Of a DNA stretch of 64,000 nucleotides, positions 26,201 to 38,672 are shown piece by piece (the stretch's first letter is position 1; each line of letters opens with the position of its first letter). The position numbers and the translations under genes were made by a program. This DNA comes from Nematostella vectensis (taxonomy: Eukaryota > Cnidaria > Anthozoa > Actiniaria > Edwardsiidae): the NCBI RefSeq assembly GCF_932526225.1, contig NC_064037.1, forward strand, positions 14,459,703-14,523,702, read 5' to 3'. The notes under the pieces were generated by a model, which made no database searches, was not told the origin of the DNA, and worked only from the letters and a program-made list of their open reading frames with translations.

Positions 26201-27834
26201 CTAAAGGAGTATGCAAGAAAAAAACACATATAATTCTTGTATTTGTCTGATAAAATTAACTGCAAATGGTCCGATTTCTATATTCCACCATAAAAACCTC
26301 ACTGTCCCATGAATTGTGTGATTATCTTCTGGACATGGATCATATCCGCCCTGTCCCCACGAATAGACCGTTTTCACGCGCATCCCAAATGCCACAGACT
26401 GGCATTTGACTGCAAAATTCCTCGTGGTCTTTCTGAACGTGGGTCATGGCCAAGTCATGCTGTCGAGTTAGATGTTCTTTTGCCTCTTGAAGCCTCTGAG
26501 CGGCGTTCTGTTTTAAGCAGATTGTTATAATTCTCACGCTAAGCAATACGTACAACCAGCCTATCAACACACCTACCCACATCCCTACTCACAACATCCC
26601 GTTTTTTTTACAGAGTCGTAAAACATACCATTCCAACTTTGAATTGATTTATTTCCCTGATTGTACCACGCCTACACCGACCTAATTATTCTACAGCTTG
26701 TCTGTAGTTTTAGTATCCTGGATTTTGAACAACAAGAAACTAGAGGGGAGGGAGGTGACCTCAAGTAGGCTTAGAGAGGGTGGAGGGTAGAGGTTACAAA
26801 TGCTGTTACTAGTGTCTTCCGAGCTTCGTTCTGTGATTTATTCTATAAATTTTACACTCCTTCTTTGAAGTCGATTTAGCATGTTTTACTTACCTCGGAA
26901 AGAAGAAGAATAAAAACTTCACGTGTGACATGCGCGTGCGATTTGCCATTTTTTTATAGAGATGTTGCAACTGAAAAGTGTACGTGTGACAAATTTGAGT
27001 TCTGTTTAGCGAGGTTCTGCTTTACCTGTTTGAGACTCTCGTTTTCTTGACGAAGCACTTCAAGCCTCTCAAGCTCTTTTTTCTAAAAAACGTAAGCTCG
27101 ATCAGCGTTATATCTATATATTTCTAGGAAGTTTGTTTTGTTACGACGTGAGAGAAATAAACTCGAGTACCTGAAAAGTACCTTAGAAACCAATTTTTTT
27201 AATCGATTTGGGGGTAGGTCAGCGGCGCAGCCAGGATTTTTAACAGGAGTGGGCCTAAAAGGCCTTTTCAAGAAGGCATTGTGTCTTGTGTTTTATGTCT
27301 CATGCATTTACTGTATTTTTGGCTGCTAGAAGGGGGGCCTGGGCCCCCTAGGCCACCCCCCTGGCTACGCCCCTGTAGGTAACGCAGACATTCAGCGTCT
27401 GGAGCCAAGGGTCGTGAGACTACAAATACTGTATTCAGTATTCACCCATGTAATTCACCCATTTACATGAGACTTGAACAACCCAAAAGGTGCCTTTCCC
27501 GGTTTCCCCGTTTTCCCGCAATACCGTTCATGTGGTGAAGTTTGAGGGTGTTGGATATCTTCCGTGAGACGTGAACATCGCCCCTCCACATCGTCTCCTC
27601 GTATTCTCTTAAGGCTTATTTTGCCCTAAAGTCTCATATTCCCGTTTTCTCGTAATACCGTTTATGTGGTGAAGTTTGAGGGCTATGGATTTCCAATTTA
27701 CGGCGACTTATTTGGAGACAGCGTCTTTACAAGTACCTTATCTTCAAGGTCCTGGCGAACCCGCTGCATCTCTGCCTTTTCCTCTTCGCTAGGAATTTGC
27801 TGGAGCAAAACGCGAATCTAGAGAAAAATCAGAC
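23274..27834 (-). pseudogene. Modular coiled-coil gene, copy A (damaged)
   Basis: Same exon types X, Y and Z as in copy B (51849-59339). In the middle unit the deletion near 26421 fuses exon Z to other sequence and removes its donor, and the exons that follow the array in copy B are lost. It probably cannot make the full product. Confidence 0.5.
23468..23623. mobile_element. 156-bp MITE with TAGGT target duplication
   Basis: Ends CAGCGGCGCAGCCAGG and (inverse) CAGGGGCGTAGCCAGG, flanked by TAGGT at 23463-23467 and 23624-23628. The same insertion lies at the same place in every tandem unit of both copies, so it preceded the amplification. hAT-like by the look of its ends; uncertain. Confidence 0.65.
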
Positions 27835-27910
27835 AAGCACATATCGAGCACAAATCGTGACGGTATTGCTTTAGTGTTTGTCAAATGTCTCTTTTTTTCT
27901 GTTTTCGACA

Positions 27911-28784
27911 TCGACTGTATTCTTCACATAAAGCGCTTGTTTTATTGAATTGTATTTTATACAAATCAATGTTTTTTTTAAGATTATGCTCGGTTGTTAT
28001 TGAGCTAGTACATTGCTTGGCATCTCTTTATTTTTCTCGTAATCATTAAGAATAATTAATCACAGAACAATGCCAATATTGTCAGCCTAGATTTCAAATA
28101 CCAAATCAATTGTTGTTATAATTATTGTTTTTTCCTGAGATAATGCTACCCCAGAAAAAAAAAACACAACAAATTCAACCAGATATAGAATGATGATTTT
28201 CAATGGTAAGAAAACAACCTTTTTACATTTTCAGCGGAAAATCCCTGAGAAATATTGCATTTTTTATTGTGTCTTTTTACTATAAGTTTTAGTTGTCCAG
28301 TATTTTATGCTTTGGTTCGAAAATAGGATGACACTTAATTCAAAGTCAGTCAACATAATCAATATAAGCAATCAATATCAGGGGTTTCATTAGAAGGCAG
28401 GTACCAGTAGTTAACCGCCGCCGTCAACTTAAAACGCTGATCTCAGATCTAATAAAGTTTGCAAATGAAGCATGATTCGTCCACAGTGAGTATGACCGTT
28501 CATCTCAGCAGACAACCTTTTTCAAAAGCTTATTCTGGACCCTGGATATTGTTAAGAAACCAAACTGTTTAGATTGAAGGCAAAATCGTCTGCTTCCTCA
28601 AAGGTCTTTCGCTACTAACCTTCACTCATGACCAGAGGCACACATCCACCATACACCTATACATATACCCATTTAATCAATGATCCATTATACTCCCCAC
28701 CAGTTCAAATTAGTACTGCAACCACCCCTATGGAAAAATCCTGCATCTGCCCCTGATGACAAATTCCCTTTTTTTCTTTTGCAG
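27911..28784. other. EnSpm interior, non-coding
   Basis: AT-rich sequence shared with 59430-60308 of copy B. No gene recognised. The end is the pyrimidine tract and CAG acceptor of the exon at 28785. Confidence 0.5.
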
Positions 28785-29542
28785 CTGCAATGCATGTCCA
28801 TTTCAGAACTAAAAAGAGGGAGCATGTCACAAAAGCAAATGACAGTTATGATGCCACCTTAAACAGGCAGAGAAAGCGCAGCCGGCTTAACACAGTGAGT
28901 ATGACTAAAACTAATGATTGATGTGATAGCTATGGCATAAATAATTATGAAGACTTTAATCCCTTAAGATGTTGGTCTCCTATCCCATTGCCAGACTATT
29001 GCTAGATATTTCTACCAATTATCAAATCCAAATCCCCCCCCCCCCCCCCCCCCGAGGAACCCTAGTCTATGTAAATGGCCCCTTAGAGTGGTATTTATCG
29101 GACTTTGAAACAAAAACTACTAATAATCAGTGTTTAATAGTGTCTATTAGTAAAGAGTGAAAAGGAAAATACAATAAAAATTACCTTCATTGTGTATAGG
29201 TATAGGTATTTGGTTAGTATCTATTTCACAGTCACATGAAAACAAGGTACTCTTGTGATTCAGTTTATATAGTCAAGGTCCAAATCTCAATTTTTAATGC
29301 ATGATTCAAAAAGGCAAGAATTCCCTGGACAACAACTCACAATATTCAGAAAATCAAATACATTTGTTTCTCTTCTCTTTTTGTAGAAAACAACGCTACG
29401 AAAAAAGACCTTGAGGGAAAGCTCCAGCATCAACGAGGAGAGAAAAGCGAAATACTTTGAAATCATGTCTGTGGACTATATGTCCTCGGAGCACACAGGG
29501 TCTGATGGAGAAAATGAGGGGTCTGACGAGGAAGCACCTTAA
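28785..29542 (+). pseudogene. EnSpm plus-strand gene, last two exons with nonsense codon, copy A
   Basis: Exon 28785-28894 (acceptor TTTTGCAG, donor gtgagt) continues in frame into the exon starting 29387 after TTTTTGTAG. In this copy CCT AAA of copy B reads CCT TAA, a stop at 29540-29542. Downstream bases to about 29735 still match the B exon but one segment is replaced. See 60309-61256 for the intact reading. Confidence 0.6.
29034..29053. repeat. Poly-C tract in intron
   Basis: About 20 consecutive C; shorter in copy B (60559-60575). Confidence 0.8.
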
Positions 29543-29663
29543 CTGCTTTACAAGCATAAGCTTCCATGGAGGAGTGAGGAGGCCGATTCATTGATGGCCT
29601 ACTTAGAAAAAAAAGTTAGGAAGGGCAGGGGCCAGAGAAGCACAAACATGATGTTCAGGAGGA

Positions 29664-29772
29664 AAGATGGTGCTAATTCGAAAAGAACACATTGGGCACA
29701 CAGATTGGGCTGTGAAGCATCAGCTTTAGGTTGTCTACATGCAAGCTATTCTTTTCGAATTAGCACCATCTT
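29664..29772. repeat. 24-bp perfect inverted repeat at the 3' end of the EnSpm gene, copy A
   Basis: Arms 29664-29687 and 29749-29772 are exact inverses (GATGGTGCTAATTCGAAAAG core) separated by 61 bases. The left arm is in the last exon, the right arm is downstream. Conserved in copy B at 61186-61299. Confidence 0.8.
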
Positions 29773-29789
29773 CTCTATTTTGCTATGAA

Positions 29790-30640
29790 TGATGGACTTG
29801 TGCGTTGGCACAAAAAATGTTATTGTTGAAGCATATAGTGATCGACTTTGATTTACAAATTCACAACGATTTTTATTACAACAAGTTCATGAGTATTCAG
29901 ATTTATTATTGAACTATTTTCCTCGAAAAACAGTAGATGAGGCTACAATTTATTATATAAAGGAGATGTGATTTATTTAGAATATTGAAAGAATAATATT
30001 CAAAGAATTATTACTTTGACCAAGAGCTGATAAAATAATGTTTATAGTAATTTATTTATTTTGAAATATACACTTATTGGACCAAACCAAATGTATAAAT
30101 ACCTATTATATTTTACTGATTACAGAAAATACATGATATAAAGGATTTCAGTAGATATGCTTGTCGGTCTCTCTGTATATATCTTAACATATTTTGTGGG
30201 AAGGGGCAGATGGGATCTATTGGTTTGTCCTAACTGCAAATTTAGAACAAATGTATTAATTGGTAACATTCGCACGCCGCGCAAAAGGCAAATTTGCTAA
30301 GATGTTTTTTGATGGGCAAATAATTTGCAAAAGTGACCCTTGCTGTAGTAGTAAATATAATGAATATACACTCTTTGCATCATGAGCAAATGCAAGCAAA
30401 CATGACGAAAACATAACATTTGCTATCGTATTTACCGGTGCGTGAATAGAACTGCAAATCCGTTCTTTGCACTGTTTTTGATATATCAGCAAATATGAAG
30501 TAAAATCGGCCTTCACTTGGTTTGTCTTGGTGCCAAATATAAAGCAAACTCAATATTTGAGTAAAGGCGAGTAAATATGGACTTTACCATAGTTGCAAAA
30601 CATATTTACTATATCTGCAAATCCGTTTTTTCGTCCAGTG
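29790..30640. repeat. EnSpm right subterminal region, copy A
   Basis: AT-rich, then from about 30230 dense gcaaat/atttgc motifs (GCAAATTTGC, CAAATAATTTGCAAAA, GCAAATATGAAG) up to the terminus at 30640. No gene. Confidence 0.7.
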
Positions 30641-30870
30641 TCACTCTCGGATTCTCCCCTGCTTTTTCCTCAGATATTTCTTTAGCCTTTCTCCGGGTTT
30701 CTTTATAAAGAATCCCATCACTTTTCGCCAATTATAGCATTTGTAAGCACAACTGTTTATAACATGTCTCGACCATCTGCTTACAACGAACGAACATCCT
30801 ATAATATACTCCTAACACAGGGAGACCAGTCACAACACAGTAGCCCGGACACTACAGATGCAACGAATGG
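30641..30870 (-). mobile_element. Gypsy leader/LTR remnant on the right of EnSpm, copy A
   Basis: This is the continuation of the gypsy element interrupted by EnSpm, starting with the TCA duplication. On the minus strand it runs from an LTR-like edge (TGTAGTGTCCGGGCTACTGT, about 30837-30856) through a leader into the broken Gag start. Only one LTR is visible, so the boundary is tentative. Confidence 0.4.
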
Positions 30871-31142
30871 CACCAATCCCTGAGCTTGCCTTTTTGCAAA
30901 CATTTTCAATATGACTTTCAAAAGATACTTTGTTATCAATTTACACCCCTAAACATTTTTGAGATTCCACGCGGCAAATCTCTATGTAAATGGTTGCCGA
31001 AGGATCAAATTTGTTATTAATGTTGTAGTTTTTTGGATGAGAGAGCCAATCACAAATATTTTTTTTTCAAATCGGTAGTTATTTCCCAAACCCATCGAGT
31101 CATACGACGATGTATATTATTTGGGAAGATCGTTAATATATA

Positions 31143-31322
31143 CAGTGGAACCTCTATACAACGGACCTGTATTGAGCGGACACCCTCTATTTAGCGGACA
31201 GCATTCAAAGTCCCGATATTTTTTGCCACTTAATTTCAGTAAATCATACCTCCATTAAGCGAACACCTCTATAACGCGGACGCGGACACATTTCACGGTC
31301 CTACATATCAATCAATCTTGCT
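31143..31322. mobile_element. pogo-like terminus without a visible partner, copy A
   Basis: TA followed by CAGTGGAACCTCTATACAAC, and internal ctctatttagcgga/ccattaagcgaac blocks. It resembles but differs from the end at 19919. No right end was seen in the window. Same at 62663-62842. Confidence 0.5.
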
Positions 31323-32368
31323 TCGAAAACTCTCGTTTACATAATATTACATTGCATACCATATTTGGTAGTGCGCATCAATCATTGTTTACGTCGAGAA
31401 TTTTCACATAAACTTGCAGGGATTCATGTTTACTGCGATTTTGTGGGCCGCCATTTTGAAACAGGCCCAGGCCCTAGCGTTTTTAGAACTTCACAGATAT
31501 CCCGCGCGCTCACCCCAGGCCCTAAGACCATTTAAAAAAGCGACTTCAAAGTGATTGACATGCATTTAAATCAATAGGAATTTGAAACTTACTAACGCAT
31601 GGTTGCATTTTAAGGCATATTCATTAGTGAACACGGGAACGAAATGCACGGCTATCGTAGAGACACTGCAAGGTCGCGCAAAGGCTATAGGGAAAAATAA
31701 TTTTGAGCAAAGGATCTTGGGAACGCTTTTTCAAGCTGCCTCTGTGACGCTTTTAGCATAGATAACAATTCTAATATCACGAAATATTTGGAATAAAGTT
31801 TCCATTTTTACATGACATTCGTTAGACTGTTTTCAAAATCTCTGCGAAAATAACCTGTTCTAAGTGGTTTTCTTAATTCATGCGCGTGTTGTGTCATCAA
31901 TTGTAATTAACGCTAATGCGCTGTCAAATCGCCTCGAGGAGTATATACTTCTTTGACGTGACAACTTTAGTTAAGAAATGTCACATCACGGTAAGTAGTA
32001 CAAACGTTTGTATCCAGGGTATCGAGAAGAAGCTCGAAATTATTCAAAAGTACTCTGTCAATCAACTCATGCGCGAGCACATGTTTTCACGTAATGTTTT
32101 TTTTTTTTTACCAGAAAAAAAGATGGAGCACCATAAAATTGTATAACGAAAATTTGCGGGCGAGAGAAATATCTCTTGAACTCAGTGACTTCGCTTAGCC
32201 GGGGCACGTCTCGGCCTAAGAAAAAATTGTCCATGGCAACATATTTATAGTTTGAATTTTTGGTCATGTGGAAATTCGCACGCGCGAAAGTGAAAGTAAT
32301 TACGAATTAAATGGAGGGTTTATAATAAAAATAAAAAAAGTGACTTATTTATTATGTTATCTTTTTAG
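31323..32368. other. Flank shared by both copies, no gene recognised
   Basis: Contains short open frames and a few isolated splice-like sites (acacggtaagt near 31990; ttttttaccag near 32112) which could be upstream exons of the coiled-coil gene, but no continuous reading can be shown. Confidence 0.4.
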
Positions 32369-32391
32369 AAGATTTAGCGATTGAAGTTGGA

Positions 32392-35087
32392 ATGGAAACG
32401 GTAAGTCTCTTTTGTGGTCTTGTCATTGTTATTCTTATCCGACGATTCAATGGATCCATATATTGATGACTCTTAAGATCAAATAAAATCATTAAAAAAA
32501 AATAATATAAATTATTAAAACTGGTTGAAGACATGCAGCTTATACTTATGGCTTCTCGCGGGTAATTTTTTTTAAACAATTCTTTCAAATTGAAACCCGT
32601 TTAGTAGCCCCTTCAAAGCGTGCGATCGATCTGATTTTTGGCGAACATAAGCACCAATGCTTTTATTTTGCAAATCCTGAAATCAAAAGTAGTTTTGAAG
32701 GTTTGGTATAAAATCTAAAAAAAAATGTAGTTGCAAACAGCTCCATTTTGAGTATATGAGGTCTGTGCTACTTGATGTCTTATATGACAAGCGGACAACC
32801 GAATCGGAAAAGTAATTTAAAAATTGACACTCGATTTTTTTCGATTCGGTGGTCTGACCCGCGCCTGATTTGTCAACTTTGACCGGAAGTTTTGTTTTAT
32901 TTTACAGACCGAGAAGGGAGTTGTGTGGTAAGTAGAACTGTTAGTGTACATATATTTTTAGTAACAGCTCTTTACAAGTCGTCTGATTCACCTTAATGGA
33001 GCAAAGTATTAGTTTGTCCCTAAACCAAAAATTACTCCTTAGTTTCAAGCCTTTATTGCGTAACCTTAGTGAAACTTAGAATACATGAGATTACAAAAGG
33101 TAGAACATTTTAGTAACGACGTTAAAGTGCATCTGAAGGAATAAAACCGATAAAAACGGCTTAATCATAGATATCTAATATCCCCTATGCTAGAAGACTC
33201 TTCATTACCCAAAATCCCCGATTTCCCATATTCCCCGATTTTTTTACAGCCCTTTGAATATACCAGTCTGTAAAACACCTTTGTCGCTGATTGACAAACG
33301 TATTGCGGGCGCGTAGCGCGAAAATCAAACTTGTCAGCTCGCGCACAGTCTGCATCTTCATTCACGAAAATGAGCGCCTCTCCCTGTGCATCAACAAGCT
33401 CTGCCGATTGAAAAAGCGATGCCAGTGACATCGAGACAGGGAAAGCGACTCAACAACAATACAGCAGAGTATTTTTGCCATACCAAGACGAGGCATTTGC
33501 GGACAAATGTCAAATTATCGAAAAATACAGGAAGCGAAAAGGGAACTGGAGGAGAAGCTTGTCAGCCGTCTAAATGGTTTGACAACAGTAGAATCTAAAA
33601 CGGTGTATATACGACCCTGAAATAAAATTAAACGATTTACCTGTTCGCTGTTTTCGTCAATCGTCTTTTTCTGACTTGACATGAGTATTTTGTAATGTAA
33701 GATGTTTACAATAGCACTTACAAAATATGAAAATTTATCAGCAAATCTTATATCGCGAAAAAATGTGGGTCCTTTAGCTTTTCACCTAGGTTTTGAGGAT
33801 CGTATATCATTGAAATTATGATTATGGGAAATCGGGGAGTTTTGGTAAAAAAATATTTTTCCATCATAGTAGATATTAGATGTCGATGGATGAACCGTTT
33901 TGGAGGATATTGCTTTTATTCCTTCAGATGCACTTTAATATATCATCAGATAAGGTTTCAGCCCGGGTTCACTTGCATTGCGCTCTTTGGCGGGTGCACA
34001 ACAGGGGGGGGGGGGTGCTGTCCATCATAGTTAACAAAGGCACTTGTCATTTGGATCAGTGTTCGGTTTTGAGTTCTCCTTAAAGGAGAAATCTGATTTT
34101 GAAATAAGAGATCTAGCTGTTAAAAAGGTCCATATCCATTGAATCAATCCAATGTTATCAACTAAGTCAAAGCTTTGTGAAATATAAAAAGAAAAGAAAG
34201 AAAAGTTGAACTCCTTTATCTAAAGATTCTTAGCAAGTATTTTTAAGTTGTCTTCAAAGACATTTTTCGGACCTTGATAGGAACGAGCCACCGGATGACT
34301 TGCCACACGAGGAATGTAAATCGTACGAGAACGAGGGAAAAGAGAACGACAAGTACGATCTAAACCTGAAGAAAAGCGATGACAAGGCAGATCTGAACCT
34401 GAAGAAGGACGATGACAAGGCAGATCTGAACCTGAAGAAGGACGATGACAAGGCAGATCTGAACCTGAAGAAGGACGATGACAAGGCAGATCTGAACCTG
34501 AAGAAGGACGATGACAAGGCAGATCTGAACCTGAAGAAGGACGATGACAAGGCAGATCTGAACCTGAAGAAGGACGATGACAAGGCAGATCTGAACCTGA
34601 AGAAGGACGATGACAAGGCAGATCTGAACCTGAAGAAGGACGATGACAAGGCAGATCTGAACCTGAAGAAGGACGATGACAAGGCAGATCTGAACCTGAA
34701 GAAGGACGAGGACAAGGCAGATCTGAACCTGAAGAAGGACGATGACAAGGCAAATCTGAACCTGAAGATGTGCGAGGAGGATAAGACCGAAGAAGATAGA
34801 GTAGATCCTCCTGACACCGAGGAAGAGAAGAAGGACGAAGATAAGGAAGATGCTTCTGATGGCGAAGAGGTGAGTTATTTGACAATAGTATTCCAATAAG
34901 CAAACGTGCAGACAGGTGCTAAGCTAGGAGGGGGGAGGGGGGGGGCAAGGGATTAAGGAGGAGGGGTATTCCCTATGACGAGGACACTTATTAATATCTG
35001 CAGACCCATATTATTTATTATTATCATTCCCCTTAAGGTCAATACTATTAATGCAGTTTGTTGTTATGATGTTGTTGTTGAAGATGA

Positions 35088-35121
<34 letters not shown>

Positions 35122-38100
35122 GATGAAGATAAGGATGATGAAGATAAGGATGATGATGATTGCTCTTTTGTTTTTGTTGTCATCTGATATTGCCTTTGCT
35201 ATTATTATTGTTAAGTCGTCGTTTATGCTGCTGTTTGGCAAGCTGTGTCTTGTTTGTTTTAAAACAAAAATGTATTATAGCCGGTTTTGTTATCCTATTG
35301 GTGATGTTGCCGTTATTGTGTTGTCTGTTGTTGCGTTTTATCGTTTTGAGTTATAGTATTGTTGTTGTTGTTACTGGTTACCGTGTTCATATGGTTCCTG
35401 TTGTGTATCGTCGTCTTATTAATGTTGTTAATCTTATTCATATTGTTTTGTGTTGTTGTTGTGTATTATTGTCATATTAACGTCATATTAACGTTGTAAA
35501 TCTTCATATTGTTGTGTATAGTTGTTGTTGTTTATTGTTGTCATGTTAATGTGTTGATCGTATTCATATTGTGGTGAGTCCTTGTTCTTGTTGCCGGAAT
35601 TTTTTTTTTTTTTTACTCTTTTCCTCTGGTTGACAGATGGACATCAAGGAAGAGTTCGCTAGGTACGTACATTTAAATTTCGGGCACACGTTCAAATCAC
35701 TGTTTTGATACCTAGTCAAACTCGAGTTTATTCTTTCTCTTGTTATTCTAGTATTCTATAAAATCTACGTAGGCTGAAATATACACTAAACGGACCCCCT
35801 TTCATTTTATCTAACGAGAAGTATAATGTATACAAATTGCAAGTAAATAAACAATCAAATTCACTGTCAAAATACTATACAAAGAAATTAATCTTAATAG
35901 AGAAAATATGTATTTGCTCATAATAAAGACTTGTTTTTCCTTGCGAATAGGCTACAGGTGAAATTCCAGCAAGTCTGCAAGGAGAACGTGAGTAAAAGAT
36001 TGACATGACTCTCTTCATCGTTATTTTTTAGGTTCTTTTGAACAAGATTAATCATTTTGGTGATACAAAATTAAATTAAATGAAATAGGAAAATTTTGAG
36101 GAAATATAATTATTACTAACATATGATTTTTTTCCAGGAACTTCTGAACGACACGAGAAAAGCGTAAGTGTTAGTTATTTCCCTTCTGACTTACACGATT
36201 ACTTCGCTTCGGCTCTCAAGCCAGGGGACTGGGGCTTAATCCATGGTTACGTCAGCTGCTTGATATCTACACGGGAGTGTGTAAATCGGTCCTCACAAAC
36301 TTGTGTTGGGAGACACGCGACACGTATACACTATCTTGCATTCATGATTGTAAACTGCATGGGACGGAAAATATCTACAGACTGACAAGTCACAAGGACA
36401 CAAGACAGCCCCCGGCGGCAGGGGGAGGGGGGAGGGGGGACTTTCCAGAAAAGAAGACGGGGATGATCGTCCCATCTTTTAGGGTATAAAATTTCGAACT
36501 GCTATTGATTGTTTCTGGCGATGATAAACTGCTTTTTGCAAATACCGATGAACGCTTTATTTACTATTTGCTTGTCAAGTCAACATGTGGTTTCTGGTGC
36601 TGTTTCAGATCTGTGAACGCGTACGCGGACCTTCTTCAGGCTACACGTGCTTCCGAAATGAGCGAGGTGAGCCCGCGAGTTTTACCACCTTGACCAGCGT
36701 AATTAATTCAATAATCAAATAAGCGCCTCCCCCGAATAAGCGCCACATCTGAAAGTCGAAAAATTGAATATTCGAGTAGATACGGTGCGTCTCCAAAGAT
36801 ATACTTTCGATCAGATCAATCAACGGCATTGATAAAAAAAGCTGCGCCGGTTGTTTTTAGAATATACTTTATTTTGCTAATAATGCATCCATGTCTCTAT
36901 CTACACTCTTCAAAATATTAAAACTTGCAGATAGCAGGTGGGGGTGCGCGATCTAAATGAATAATAATAGACGATCCTTTGATAAGAAAGACCCTCTTTC
37001 TGCCGGCCAAAGGGGGTCTGCGAGCGCAATCTGCGCATCCCAATGTGTACGCAACTGGAAATTGTACGAATTTGTTTTTAAAGAAATATGTTCCCGGCTT
37101 TTTTTTTTGTCGTGTCACACTTCTCCACATTTTGACTCACAAGCAAATTATGGATAATGAAATTTGATGACTTTTATGATATTTTCTTGATATGTTTATG
37201 TTTGCTTTACTACAGGCACGTGACCGACAAGTCCTGCAAGACAAACTCAAGTAAGTGCGCTTATCGCCATGGTAACCATTGCAAATATAATTAGGTGAAG
37301 AACCTGCTATTTATAGTTTGAAAGGTTGATGTGAAACTGCGTCTAATTGTCTGCTTGTATCTCGTTTTCAGGGAAGTCGAGTCTAAGCTGGTGAGTAATA
37401 TGCTGAGATAATTAAAACTCCGACATTACAGGACATTACAGTGCCAAATGACATTGTTGGGACATGGACAAATGAGGGAACATTTGAGGCCTCAATTAGG
37501 GGCACATGTTTTTCTTCTAATAATCCATGCAAGAACTAGGCAAATTTCCACTGTTCTGTGGCATTTTTTACTGAACATACAGGCAGAATATAAAGCTTAG
37601 ATCCATTAAGGTGGTGGGAGGATGGTGGCGGTTTTTCCTTAATGCTAGTTTTTATTACAAAACGAGACTTCAGAAAGGACAGCAAATTCAGGCCCTTATG
37701 TTGGTTTATGTGTGGGGTCGAGTTTAATAAGGCATCCAATTTGAATTGCAAATTGATTGAGTCCTGGGGGGAGGGGGCAAGTGGGATCAACCCACCCGAT
37801 TCATCTCTATCGCCAATGTGTAAATCTCACTTCTAAAGCTGATAGTGTTGTATTTGTCTTGCCAATCTCTAGGCTGAATGCACAAGCCAGGTTGCCGAGT
37901 AAGTATCATAAAATTCTTTATGTAATTGTAGATAATGTTATAATTGCTTTTAGCATTCCGTTGACTCAATCGGTATGCTTCCTCTTTTACTGTCTGATTT
38001 TAGTCTGACCGCTGCTAACGACAAGCTTACGAGAGACAACGTAAGTAGCCTAAAAATGAAACTAAACACTATTTTGGTGTATCAATTTAAATAGTCAGAA

Positions 38101-38672
38101 ATGCCAAACGGATGGAGGAATGGAGGATGGCTAGAATACGAAGGAAAGTGTGTAAATTCCTAACATGCCGATTTGAGAGCCATTTGCCAAAAAAAACTTA
38201 TGTGAGGTTAAATTAGTGACACTCTAAATGTAAAGGCTGTGTGATTGATCGATTACCCATGATGTTAAAAAAAATCATCAGAACAAGAAAAACATCAGAA
38301 GCATCGCACTAATGCATAACTCCATTTGATTTTCCCTTTTAGACTAAGCTTGTGCAGGCCAACCTTGCCAAAGACGAGTAAGCACCCATTTAACGTAGTT
38401 TTGTTACTTAGAAATAAACATTTACCCTTTTCAAGTTTCTGATTTGTGTCTTTCCGTTAACAGGGTTATTGAAAGCTTGCATGCTCAGCTCTTGGAGGCC
38501 GTAAGTATTTATTTCCCAGGCTCTTAGAGGCACTACATCATCTCAATTGCGCATCTATTTTTTAAGTCCCCCAATCTTTATGGCTGGAACGCTGTTCTGT
38601 GTGTTTCAGACACGCAAGAAGCCCTCCCGATGGCAGAGATTTAAGCGCCGAGTAAAGGCGTTGTTCGGCTGA
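32392..38672 (+). CDS. Multi-exon acidic-repeat/coiled-coil protein (about 338 aa, at least 14 exons)
   Basis: Not recognised as a known family, but a spliced gene. Exons (first coding base tentative): 32392-32400, 32908-32927, 34281-34869, 35637-35662, 35951-35987, 36138-36163, 36609-36666, 37216-37250, 37372-37390, 37873-37898, 38004-38040, 38343-38377, 38464-38500, 38610-38672. All have AG acceptors and GT donors (mostly gtaagt/gtgagt), and the frame stays open throughout, with intron phases alternating 0 and 2. The large exon encodes about 12 copies of an 11-residue acidic unit (KDDDKADLNLK). Later exons form a coiled coil (for example AYADLLQATRASEMSE, DRQVLQDKLKEVESKL), and the last exon ends with a basic tail (SRWQRFKRRVKALFG). 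Upstream exons may be missing; the in-frame ATG in 32369-32400 is only a candidate start. The first exon is duplicated at 63911 in copy B. Confidence 0.75.
34370..34770 (+). repeat. 33-bp coding minisatellite (11-residue unit)
   Basis: About 12 nearly identical 33-bp units (GACGATGACAAGGCAGATCT... ) keep the frame of the acidic repeat. The high identity indicates recent expansion or homogenisation. Confidence 0.93.
34925..35640. other. Intron with simple repeats
   Basis: Holds a G-rich tract (34926-34946), GAT/GGT triplet repeats (35082-35157) and a long TTG/GTT-rich region (to about 35600). Open frames here are products of the repeats. Confidence 0.7.
35082..35157. repeat. GAT/GGT triplet repeat
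   Basis: gatgatgat..., then ggtggtggt, then gataaggat repeats inside the intron. Confidence 0.85.

Larger units (their letters stand above)
23166..27910. repeat. Tandem array of about 1.95-kb units, copy A (2 full + 1 partial)
   Basis: Units start at about 23166, 25119 and 26919 with CTTCACGTGTGACATGCGCG. The second unit has a deletion of about 150 bp (near 26421) that removes a splice donor of the coiled-coil exon Z. The last unit is partial and gives way to unrelated EnSpm sequence at about 27910. Each unit carries minus-strand exons described for copy B and a MITE. Confidence 0.93.
1225..30640. mobile_element. CACTA/EnSpm-type transposon, copy A (left end truncated, Polinton inside)
   Basis: The right terminus ends CCAGTG at 30640 and is followed by TCA, as in copy B. 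The left terminus has lost its first few bases (starts GACGAAAAAACGG at 1225). Both ends carry dense subterminal repeats of the type gcaaat/atttgc, usual for CACTA elements. Without the Polinton the element is about 12.95 kb. It carries the tandem coiled-coil array, a pogo-like insertion and a plus-strand gene at 28.8-29.7 kb. I did not recognise a CACTA transposase core. Confidence 0.7.
1..32458. repeat. Copy A of a window-scale duplication
   Basis: Base 1 aligns with base 47108 and base 32458 with base 64000. Between them the two copies are nearly identical, with scattered substitutions and a few large indels. Copy A contains the Polinton and a segment (about 20750-22925) missing from copy B. 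Copy B has one extra 1.95-kb tandem unit, an AAAT microsatellite and about 320 bp of gypsy sequence missing from copy A. Both ends of the alignment are cut by the window, so its true extent is unknown. It may be a tandem duplication or two alleles placed in series by the assembler. Confidence 0.92.

Noticed and set aside
34220-34903. Long minus-strand open frames with Pro/Ser/Leu or Phe/Arg/Ser repeats
   Set aside because: They are antisense translations of the 33-bp coding minisatellite; the plus strand has splice-consistent frame continuity.
35160-35480. Cys/Val/Leu-rich plus-strand frame
   Set aside because: Falls in an intron of TTG/GTT-rich simple sequence.
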